Part shown: positions 1 through 10,429 of the stretch, piece by piece
Numbering within the stretch: the stretch's first letter is position 1
How the letters are laid out: each line of letters starts with the position of its first letter
DNA from: Myotis daubentonii
Taxonomy: Eukaryota; Chordata; Mammalia; Chiroptera; Vespertilionidae
Assembly (NCBI RefSeq): GCF_963259705.1
Contig: NC_081851.1
Coordinates: 14,296,145-14,360,144, forward strand
Direction of reading: 5' to 3'
DNA: 64,000 nt
Made by a program: the position numbers and the translations under genes
Notes under the pieces: model-generated
What the model was told of the DNA's origin: nothing
The model's input: only the letters and a program-made list of their open reading frames with translations
The model's database searches: none

Positions 1-1112
1 TAATGCTGGCAGTGTATAATAAATTGTTTGATTTCCTTTTTACATGGCAGGCTATGTAATATTGTTAAACTATTGAAAGGATGGTCAGCTCAAGATGTGC
101 AGTTTTATCCCAGAACTGGTATAGTTTTTCCCTTAACATCATGGTCTAGAACAGCATTGTTGGATATTTGAGATACTAGAGAATAGAGAAGTGAGGTTTG
201 ACGCTGTTTCACTGATGGGGAGGGATGTAAGGAGGGGGCAGGCATGTGCGAAGGGAATAGTGTAGATTTCCTTAGTTTGGGCACCAGACAAGCCATTGTA
301 TACTGAGCCAACACTTTGAATAAGGACAAGGAGAAGTCTGAATGGGGATTTTCTCTCAAAACTTTCTAATCCTGGCAAGAAAAACAGAAGCTGATGTTAA
401 ATTTAAGTTTGGATTGGGGGGGTGGTGTGAATGGTGGTCGCAGACATGAGGAACAGGGTGGTCACAGTCATGAGGATCAGGATGTTGTGTTAGTGCTGGC
501 AGTGTATAAATATGACTTTGATTTCCTTTTTACATGGTAAACTATTGACTGTAGTTAAACTATTGAAAGGATGGTCAGCTCAATATCTGAAGTTTTATGC
601 CACATCAGGTCCAGTTTTTCCTTTAACAACTTGGTCTAGAACATCATTGATGTATATTTGAGATGCTAGAGAAGTGAGGTTTCACTCTGTTTCTTTGATG
701 ATTCACTTATGTTTACATTTTCCCCTTACATAAGTAAGATATTAGTAATAAGGGAAATTGGGTATGGTGTACATGGTTACTATCTTCACAATTTTTCTGT
801 AAATCTGGAACTATTCTAAAACAAGACATCCATTAATACAACACTCAAATCCCTAGGAAATCATAGCAATGGAACATAGTGGAATCGACCACTGGAATGA
901 CGGGGGAGTATGGGAATTGTCTTAGAGGTAACACCACCTCCCTGCCATATGCTGGACTGTAATGGAACTAGAGGAATTGAGAGAGAGAGAGGTCAGTTTA
1001 GGAAATAATTTTTGGAGTGAAGAGGAAGTTCTCTGTTCTATAACCAATTTGTCTGAGATTTCTGCATCCTCTGCCACCCCCGCCCCTCCTGGATGGTCAA
1101 GCTGAGGCTTTG

Positions 1113-1201
1113 TGATGTCAAGCCAAACCATGGCAACCACAGATTTTGGGCAAACAGAGCTGAAGTGATTGGCTCCTCCTTAACCTAAAGAGAATATATA
1201 G
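1113..1201 (+). promoter_or_regulatory. Promoter-like module of the satellite unit (representative copy)
   Basis: Motifs in order: CRE-like TGATGTCA (1113-1120), ATGGCAACC containing the RFX right half-site GGCAAC (~1129-1137), inverted CCAAT ATTGG (1168-1172) and TATA ATATATAG (~1194-1201). The ATG of the short ORF lies about 110 bp downstream. The TATA recurs at the same place in nearly every unit (for example near 2595, 3995, 5395, 6795, 8197, 9599, 11350, 12753, 14149, 15549, 16948, 19757, 21507, 22911, 24308). It is lost near 25,711 and altered near 27,075. The CRE-like site is mutated (TTATGTCA) in a subset such as 2513 and 6713. CRE plus X-box plus TATA resembles testis promoters of the CREM/RFX2 type. 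Function is inferred only. Confidence 0.5.
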
Positions 1202-1305
1202 AGGCCAGGATCCTTTAAGTAGTGTCTCTTGCCTTAAATTAGCTAAAATTAGTAAGATGATATTGAAGAATAGTAGAGATAAGGAAAAAGACACTACACA
1301 CAAGG

Positions 1306-1476
1306 ATGGATGAAGAAACTGCAAGTACAAAAGTGAATTTATGTTTGTATTGGGGGCAGGGGGGGAAGGATGGTGGTGGTCGCAGCCATGAGGAACAGAG
1401 TGTTGTGTTAATGCCGGCAGTGTATAATAAATTGTTTGATTTCCTTTTTACATGGCAGGCTATTGAATATTGTTAA
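1306..1476 (+). other. Short conserved ORF (56 codons) in each satellite unit; coding status doubtful
   Basis: ATG in good Kozak context (A at -3, G at +4), 56 codons then TAA. The same start and frame are kept in units starting 2706, 4106, 5506, 6906, 8308, 9710, 12864, 15662 and 17061. The frame breaks in the G-run in 11461, 14260, 18460 and 24418, and elsewhere in 25822. The peptide has a Gly-rich middle followed by SHEEQ and FDFLFTW. No known domain is recognised. Subrepeat B carries a related frame (for example 1743-1940) ending NNEFDFLFT. Between the first and the most diverged unit (27193) most codon differences change the amino acid, so protein-level constraint is not supported. It is probably an open frame without a protein function. 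Confidence 0.3.
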
Positions 1477-1625
1477 ACGATTGAAAGGATGGTCAGCTCA
1501 AGATGTGCAGCTTTATCCCACAACTGGTATGGTTTTTCCTTTAACATCATGGTCTAGAACAGCATTTTTGGATATTTGAGATACTAGAGAAGTGAGGTTT
1601 GACGCTGTTTCACTGATGGGGAGGG
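1335..1625 (+). repeat. Subrepeat A of the macrosatellite unit (representative)
   Basis: Runs from the G-rich stretch through SHEEQ-encoding DNA, the stretch TGATTTCCTTTTTACATGG, GGATGGTCAGCTCAAGAT, TGGTCTAGAACA and GAAGTGAGGTTT. The same ordered landmarks recur about 480 bp later as subrepeat B. This shows that the 1.4-kb unit contains an older internal duplication. Confidence 0.8.
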
Positions 1626-1809
1626 ATGTAAGGAGGGGGCAGGCATGTGAGAAGGGAATAGTGTAGATTTCTTTAGTTGGGGCACCAGACAAGCCATTGT
1701 ATACTGAGCCAACACTTTGAATAAGGACAAGGAGAAGTCTGAATGGGGATTTTCTCTCAAAACTTTCTAATACTGGCAAGGAAAAAAGAAGCTGATGTTA
1801 AATTTAAGT

Positions 1810-2110
1810 TTGGATTTGGGGGTGTTATGGATGGTGGTAGCAGTCATGAGCAACAGGGTGGTCGCAGTCATGAGGAACATGGTGTTGTGTTAGTGCTGGG
1901 AGTGTATAATAATGAATTTGATTTCCTTTTTACAAGGTAGACTGTTGAGTATTGTTAAACTATTGAAAGGATGGTCAGCTCAAGATCTGAACTTTTATAC
2001 CACATCAAGTCCAGTTTTTCCTCTAACAACTTGGTCTAGAACATCATTGCTGTATATTTGAGATGCTAAAGAAGTGAGGTTTCACTCTGTTTCTTTGATG
2101 ATTCACTTAT
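1810..2110 (+). repeat. Subrepeat B of the macrosatellite unit (representative)
   Basis: Diverged homologue of subrepeat A, with the same landmarks in the same order (GTGTTGTGTTA, GATTTCCTTTTTACA, GGATGGTCAGCTCAAGAT, TTGGTCTAGAACATCATTG, GAAGTGAGGTTTCACTCTG). It also has an internal 24-bp direct duplication of the GGTGGTCGCAGTCATGAG type. One copy (17498-17815) lost the usual stop after FLFT and reads on for 105 codons, which shows how the open frame varies by chance. Confidence 0.8.
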
Positions 2111-2140
2111 GTTTACATTTGCCCCTTACATAAGTAAGAT

Positions 2141-2225
2141 ATTAGTAATAAGGGAAATTGGGTATGGTGTACATGGTTACTATCTTCACAATTTTTCTGT
2201 AAATCTGGAACTATTCTAAAACAAG
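2141..2225 (+). repeat. L1 3'-end-like segment inside each satellite unit (representative)
   Basis: The order GGGAAATTGGGTATGG, ...TACTATCTTCACAATTTTTC, TGTAAATCTGGAACTATTCT matches the conserved 3' UTR end of mammalian L1M/L1MA elements as known from the family. Equivalent positions are 741-825, 3541-3625 and so on in every unit. It was therefore part of the founder unit before amplification. The terminal AATAAA is degenerate (CTAAAACAAG). Confidence 0.65.
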
Positions 2226-5200
2226 ACATCCATTAATACAACACTCAAAACCCTAGGAACTGGTAGCAACTGAACATAGTGGAATGGACCACTGGAATGA
2301 CAGGGGAGTATGGGAATTGTCTTAGAGGTAAAACCACCTCCCTGTCATATGCTGGACTATAATGGAACTAGAGGAATTGAGAGAGAGAGAGGTCAGTTTA
2401 GGAAAAAATTTTAGGAGTGAAGAGGAAGGTCTCTGTTCTTTAACCAGTTTGTCTGAGATTTCTGCATCCTCTGCCACCCCCGCCCCTCCTGGATGGTCAA
2501 GCTGAGGCTTTGTTATGTCAAGCCACACCATGAAAACCTCAGATTTTGGGCAAACAGAGCTGAAGTGATTGGCTCCTCCTTAACCTAAAGAGAATATATA
2601 GAGGCCAGGATCCTTTAAGTAGTGTCTCTTGCCTTAAATTAGCCAAAATTAGTAAAATGATATTGAAGACTAGTAGAGATAAGTAAAAAGACACTACACA
2701 CAAGGATGGATGAAGAAACTGCAAGTACAAAAGTGAATTTATGTTTGTATTGGGGGCAGGGGGGGAAGGATGGTGGTGGTCGCAGCCATGAGGAACAGAG
2801 TGTTGTGTTAATGCCGGCAGTGTATAATAAATTGTTTGATTTCCTTTTTACATGGCAGGCTATTGAATATTGTTAAACGATTGAAAGGATGGTCAGCTCA
2901 AGATGTGCAGCTTTATCCCACAACTGGTATGGTTTTTCCTTTAACATCATGGTCTAGAACAGCATTTTTGGATATTTGAGATACTAGAGAAGTGAGGTTT
3001 GACGCTGTTTCACTGATGGGGAGGGATGTAAGGAGGGGGCAGGCATGTGAGAAGGGAATAGTGTAGATTTCTTTAGTTGGGGCACCAGACAAGCCATTGT
3101 ATACTGAGCCAACACTTTGAATAAGGACAAGGAGAAGTCTGAATGGGGATTTTCTCTCAAAACTTTCTAATACTGGCAAGGAAAAAAGAAGCTGATGTTA
3201 AATTTAAGTTTGGATTTGGGGGTGTTATGGATGGTGGTAGCAGTCATGAGCAACGGGGTGGTCGAAGTCATGAGGAACATGGTGTTGTGTTAGTGCTTGG
3301 AGTGTATAATAATGAATTTGATTTCCTTTTTACATGGTAGACTGTTGAGTATTGTTAAACTATTGAAAAGATGGTCAGCTCAAGACTGAACTTTTATACC
3401 ACATCAAGTCCAGTTTTTCCTCTAACAACTTGGTCTAGAACATCATTGCTGTATATTTGAGATGCTAAAGAAGTGAGGTTTCACTCTGTTTCTTTGATGA
3501 TTCACTTCTTTTTACATTCGCCCCTTACATAAGTAAGATATTAGTAATCAGGGAAATTGGGTATGGTGTACATGGTTACTATCTTCACAATTTTTCTGTA
3601 AATCTGGAACTATTCTAAAACAAGACATCCATTAATACAACACTCAAAACCCTAGGAAATGGTAGCAACTGAACATAGTGGAATCGACCACTGGAATGAC
3701 GGGGGAGTATGAGAATTGTCTTAGATGTAACACCACGTCCCTGTCATATGCTGGACTATAATGGAACTAAAGGAATTGAGAGAGAGAGAGGTCAGTTTAG
3801 AAAATAATTTTTGGAGTGAAGAGGAAGTTCTCTGTTCTATAACCAATTTGTCTGAGATTTCTGCATCCTCTGCCACAGCCCGCCCCTCCTGGATGGTCAA
3901 GCTGAGGCTTTGTGATGTCAAGCCACACCATGGCAACCACAGATTTTGGGCAAACAGAGCTGAAGTGATTGGCTCCTCCTTAACCTAACGAGAATATATA
4001 GAGGCCAGGATCCTTTAAGTAGTGTCTCTTGCCTTAAATTAGCTAAAATTAGTAAGATGATATTGAAGACTAGTAGAGATACGGAAAAAGACACTACACA
4101 CAAGGATGGATGAAGAAACTGCAAGTACAAAAGTGAATTTATGTTTGTATTGGGGGCAGGGGGGGAAGGATGGTGGTGGTCGCAGCCATGAGGAACAGAG
4201 TGTTGTGTTAATGCCGGCAGTGTATAATAAATTGTTTGATTTCCTTTTTACATGGCAGGCTATTGAATATTGTTAAACGATTGAAAGGATGGTCAGCTCA
4301 AGATGTGCAGCTTTATCCCACAACTGGTATGGTTTTTCCTTTAACATCATGGTCTAGAACAGCATTTTTGGATATTTGAGATACTAGAGAAGTGAGGTTT
4401 GACGCTGTTTCACTGATGGGGAGGGATGTAAGGAGGGGGCAGGCATGTGAGAAGGGAATAGTGTAGATTTCTTTAGTTGGGGCACCAGACAAGCCATTGT
4501 ATACTGAGCCAACACTTTGAATAAGGACAAGGAGAAGTCTGAATGGGGATTTTCTCTCAAAACTTTCTAATACTGGCAAGGAAAAAAGAAGCTGATGTTA
4601 AATTTAAGTTTGGATTTGGGGGTGTTATGGATGGTGGTAGCAGTCATGAGCAACGGGGTGGTCGAAGTCATGAGGAACATGGTGTTGTGTTAGTGCTTGG
4701 AGTGTATAATAATGAATTTGATTTCCTTTTTACATGGTAGACTGTTGAGTATTGTTAAACTATTGAAAAGATGGTCAGCTCAAGACTGAACTTTTATACC
4801 ACATCAAGTCCAGTTTTTCCTCTAACAACTTGGTCTAGAACATCATTGCTGTATATTTGAGATGCTAAAGAAGTGAGGTTTCACTCTGTTTCTTTGATGA
4901 TTCACTTCTTTTTACATTCGCCCCTTACATAAGTAAGATATTAGTAATCAGGGAAATTGGGTATGGTGTACATGGTTACTATCTTCACAATTTTTCTGTA
5001 AATCTGGAACTATTCTAAAACAAGACATCCATTAATACAACACTCAAAACCCTAGGAAATGGTAGCAACTGAACATAGTGGAATCGACCACTGGAATGAC
5101 GGGGGAGTATGAGAATTGTCTTAGATGTAACACCACGTCCCTGTCATATGCTGGACTATAATGGAACTAAAGGAATTGAGAGAGAGAGAGGTCAGTTTAG

Positions 5201-8200
5201 GAAATAATTTTTGGAGTGAAGAGGAAGTTCTCTGTTCTATAACCAATTTGTCTGAGATTTCTGCATCCTCTGCCACAGCCCGCCCCTCCTGGATGGTCAA
5301 GCTGAGGCTTTGTGATGTCAAGCCACACCATGGCAACCACAGATTTTGGGCAAACAGAGCTGAAGTGATTGGCTCCTCCTTAACCTAACGAGAATATATA
5401 GAGGCCAGGATCCTTTAAGTAGTGTCTCTTGCCTTAAATTAGCTAAAATTAGTAAGATGATATTGAAGACTAGTAGAGATACGGAAAAAGACACTACACA
5501 CAAGGATGGATGAAGAAACTGCAAGTACAAAAGTGAATTTATGTTTGTATTGGGGGCAGGGGGGGAAGGATGGTGGTGGTCGCAGCCATGAGGAACAGAG
5601 TGTTGTGTTAATGCCGGCAGTGTATAATAAATTGTTTGATTTCCTTTTTACATGGCAGGCTATTGAATATTGTTAAACGATTGAAAGGATGGTCAGCTCA
5701 AGATGTGCAGCTTTATCCCACAACTGGTATGGTTTTTCCTTTAACATCATGGTCTAGAACAGCATTTTTGGATATTTGAGATACTAGAGAAGTGAGGTTT
5801 GACGCTGTTTCACTGATGGGGAGGGATGTAAGGAGGGGGCAGGCATGTGAGAAGGGAATAGTGTAGATTTCTTTAGTTGGGGCACCAGACAAGCCATTGT
5901 ATACTGAGCCAACACTTTGAATAAGGACAAGGAGAAGTCTGAATGGGGATTTTCTCTCAAAACTTTCTAATACTGGCAAGGAAAAAAGAAGCTGATGTTA
6001 AATTTAAGTTTGGATTTGGGGGTGTTATGGATGGTGGTAGCAGTCATGAGCAACGGGGTGGTCGAAGTCATGAGGAACATGGTGTTGTGTTAGTGCTTGG
6101 AGTGTATAATAATGAATTTGATTTCCTTTTTACATGGTAGACTGTTGAATATTGTTAAACTATTGAAAAGATGGTCAGCTCAAGATCTGAACTTTTATAC
6201 CACATCAAGTCCAATTTTTCCTCTAACAACTTGGTCTAGAACATCATTGCTGTATATTTGAGATGCTAAAGAAGTGAGGTTTCACTCTGATTCTTTGATG
6301 ATTCACTTCTTTTTACATTTGCCCCTTACATAAGTAAGATATTAGTAATAAGGGAAATTGGGTATGGTGTACATGGTTATAATCTTCACAATTTTTCTGT
6401 AAATCTGGAACTATTCTAAAATAAGAAATCCATTAATACAACACTCAAAACCCTAGGAACTGGTAGCAACTGAACATAGTGGAATGGACCACTGAAATGA
6501 CAGGGGAGTATGGGAATTGTCTTAGAGGAAACACCACCTCCCTGCCATATGCTGGACTGTAATGGAACTAGAGGAATTGAGAGAGAGAGAGGTCAGTTTA
6601 GGAAAAAATTTTAGGAGTGAAGAGGAAGGTCTCTGTTCTTTAACCAGTTTGTCTGAGATTTCTGCATCCTCTGCCACCCCCGCCCCTCCTGGATGGTCAA
6701 GCTGAGGCTTTGTTATGTCAAGCCACACCATGACAACCTCAGATTTTGGGCAAACAGAGCTGAAGTGATTGGCTCCTCCTTAACCTAAAGAGAATATATA
6801 GAGGCCAGGATCCTTTAAGTAGTGTCTCTTGCCTTAAATTAGCCAAAATTAGTAAAATGATATTGAAGACTAGTAGAGATAAGGAAAAAGACACTACACA
6901 CAAGGATGGATGAAGAAACTGCAAGTACAAAAGTGAATTTATGTTTGTATTGGGGGCAGGGGGGGAAGGATGGTGGTGGTCGCAGCCATGAGGAACAGAG
7001 TGTTGTGTTAATGCCGGCAGTGTATAATAAATTGTTTGATTTCCTTTTTACATGGCAGGCTATTGAATATTGTTAAACGATTGAAAGGATGGTCAGCTCA
7101 AGATGTGCAGCTTTATCCCACAACTGGTATGGTTTTTCCTTTAACATCATGGTCTAGAACAGCATTTTTGGATATTTGAGATACTAGAGAAGTGAGGTTT
7201 GACGCTGTTTCACTGATGGGGAGGGATGTAAGGAGGGGGCAGGCATGTGAGAAGGGAATAGTGTAGATTTCTTTAGTTGGGGCACCAGACAAGCCATTGT
7301 ATACTGAGCCAACACTTTGAATAAGGACAAGGAGAAGTCTGAATGGGGATTTTCTCTCAAAACTTTCTAATACTGGCAAGGAAAAAAGAAGCTGATGTTA
7401 AATTTAAGTTTGGATTTGGGGGTGTTATGGATGGTGGTAGCAGTCATGAGCAACAGGGTGGTCGCAGTCATGAGGAACATGGTGTTGTGTTAGTGCTGGG
7501 AGTGTATAATAATGAATTTGATTTCCTTTTTACAAGGTAGACTGTTGAGTATTGTTAAACTATTGAAAGGATGGTCAGCTCAAGATCTGAACTTTTATAC
7601 CACATCAAGTCCAGTTTTTCCTCTAACAACTTGGTCTAGAACATCATTGCTGTATATTTGAGATGCTAAAGAAGTGAGGTTTCACTCTGTTTCTTTGATG
7701 ATTCACTTATGTTTACATTTGCCCCTTACATAAGTAAGATATTAGTAATAAGGGAAATTGGATATGGTGTACATGGTTACTATCTTCACAATTTTTCTGT
7801 AAATCTGGAACTATTCTAAAACAAGACATCCATTAATACAACACTCAAAACCCTAGGAAATGGTAGCAACTGAACATAGTGGAATCGACCACTGGAATGA
7901 CGGGGGAGTATGAGAATTGTCTTAGATGTAACACCACGTCCCTGTCATATGCTGGACTATAATGGAACTAAAGGAATTGAGAGAGAGAGAGAGGTCAGTT
8001 TAGGAAATAATTTTTGGAGTGAAGAGGAAGTTCTCTGTTCTATAACCAATTTGTCTGAGATTTCTGCATCCTCTGCCACCCCCGCCCCTCCTGGATGGTC
8101 AAGCTGAGGCTTTGTGATGTCAAGCCACACCATGGCAACCACAGATTTTGGGCAAACAGAGCTGAAGTGATTGGCTCCTCCTTAACCTAACGAGAATATA

Positions 8201-9910
8201 TAGAGGCCAGGATCCTTTAAGTAGTGTCTCTTGCCTTAAATTAGCTAAAATTAGTAAGATGATATTGAAGACTAGTAGAGATACGGAAAAAGACACTACA
8301 CACAAGGATGGATGAAGAAACTGCAAGTACAAAAGTGAATTTATGTTTGTATTGGGGGCAGGGGGGGAAGGATGGTGGTGGTCGCAGCCATGAGGAACAG
8401 AGTGTTGTGTTAATGCCGGCAGTGTATAATAAATTGTTTGATTTCCTTTTTACATGGCAGGCTATTGAATATTCTTAAACGATTGAAAGGATGGTCAGCT
8501 CAAGATGTGCAGCTTTATCCCACAACTGGTATGGTTTTTCCTTTAACATCATGGTCTAGAACAGCATTTTTGGATATTTGAGATACTAGAGAAGTGAGGT
8601 TTGACGCTGTTTCACTGATGGGGAGGGATGTAAGGAGGGGGCAGGCATGTGAGAAGGGAATAGTGTAGATTTCTTTAGTTGGGGCACCAGACAAGCCATT
8701 GTATACTGAGCCAACACTTTGAATAAGGACAAGGAGAAGTCTGAATGGGGATTTTTTTTCTCAAAACTTTCTAATACTGGCAAGGAAAAAAGAAGCTGAT
8801 GTTAAATTTAAGTTTGGATTTGGGGGTGTTATGGATGGTGGTAGCAGTCATGAGCAACGGGGTGGTCGAAGTCATGAGGAACATGGTGTTGTGTTAGTGC
8901 TTGGAGTGTATAATAATGAATTTGATTTCCTTTTTACATGGTAGACTGTTGAGTATTGTTAAACTATTGAAAAGATGGTCAGCTCAAGACTGAACTTTTA
9001 TACCACATCAAGTCCAGTTTTTCCTCTAACAACTTGGTCTAGAACATCATTGCTGTATATTTGAGATGCTAAAGAAGTGAGGTTTCACTCTGTTTCTTTG
9101 ATGATTCACTTCTTTTTACATTCGCCCCTTACATAAGTAAGATATTAGTAATCAGGGAAATTGGGTATGGTGTACATGGTTACTATCTTCACAATTTTTC
9201 TGTAAATCTGGAACTATTCTAAAACAAGACATCCATTAATACAACACTCAAAACCCTAGGAAATGGTAGCAACTGAACATAGTGGAATCGACCACTGGAA
9301 TGACGGGGGAGTATGAGAATTGTCTTAGATGTAACACCACGTCCCTGTCATATGCTGGACTATAATGGAACTAAAGGAATTGAGAGAGAGAGAGGTCAGT
9401 TTAGGAAATAATTTTTGGAGTGAAGAGGAAGTTCTCTGTTCTATAACCAATTTGTCTGAGATTTCTGCATCCTCTGCCACAGCCCGCCCCTCCTGGATGG
9501 TCAAGCTGAGGCTTTGTGATGTCAAGCCACACCATGGCAACCACAGATTTTGGGCAAACAGAGCTGAAGTGATTGGCTCCTCCTTAACCTAACGAGAATA
9601 TATAGAGGCCAGGATCCTTTAAGTAGTGTCTCTTGCCTTAAATTAGCTAAAATTAGTAAGATGATATTGAAGACTAGTAGAGATACGGAAAAAGACACTA
9701 CACACAAGGATGGATGAAGAAACTGCAAGTACAAAAGTGAATTTATGTTTGTATTGGGGGCAGGGGGGGAAGGATGGTGGTGGTCGCAGCCATGAGGAAC
9801 AGAGTGTTGTGTTAATGCCGGCAGTGTATAATAAATTGTTTGATTTCCTTTTTACATGGCAGGCTATTGAATATTCTTAAACGATTGAAAGGATGGTCAG
9901 CTCAAGATGT

Positions 9911-10429
9911 GCAGCTTTATCCCACAACTGGTATGGTTTTTCCTTTAACATCATGGTCTAGAACAGCATTTTTGGATATTTGAGATACTAGGGAAGTGAG
10001 GTTTGACGCTGTTTCACTGATGGAGAGGGATATAAGGAGGGAGCAGGCATGTGAGAAGGGAATACTGTAGATTTCTTTAGTTGGAAGTTTTATCCCACAA
10101 CTGGTATAGTTTTTCCTTTAACATCATGGTCTAGAACAGCATTGTTCGATATTTGATATACTAGAGATGTGAGGTTTGACGCTCTGTCACTGATGGGGAG
10201 GGATGTAAGGAGGGGGCAGGCATGTGAGAAGGGAATACTGTAGATTTCTTTAGTTGGAAGTTTTATCCCACAACTGGTATAGTTTTTCCTTTAACATCAT
10301 GGTCTAGAACAGCATTGTTGGATATTTGAGATACTAGAGATGTGAGGTTTGACGCTCTGTCACTGATGGGGAGGGATGTAAGGAGGGGGCAGGCATGTGA
10401 GAAGGGAATAGTGTAGATTTCTTTAGTTG
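9911..10429 (+). repeat. Three tandem copies of a 173-bp piece of subrepeat A
   Basis: GAAG/GCAG-TTTTATCCCAC restarts at 9911, 10084 and 10257, exactly 173 bp apart. Each copy runs through TGGTCTAGAACAGCATT, GAGGTTTGACGCT and GCAGGCATGTGAGAAGGGA. Two extra copies (346 bp) account for the enlarged 1751-bp unit. Confidence 0.93.

Noticed and set aside
1513..1779. Recurrent minus-strand 88-codon frame (also 2913, 4313, 5713, 7113, 15869, 17268)
   Set aside because: It recurs only because the 1.4-kb unit recurs; it starts at alternative codons in places, is broken in other units and shows no domain.
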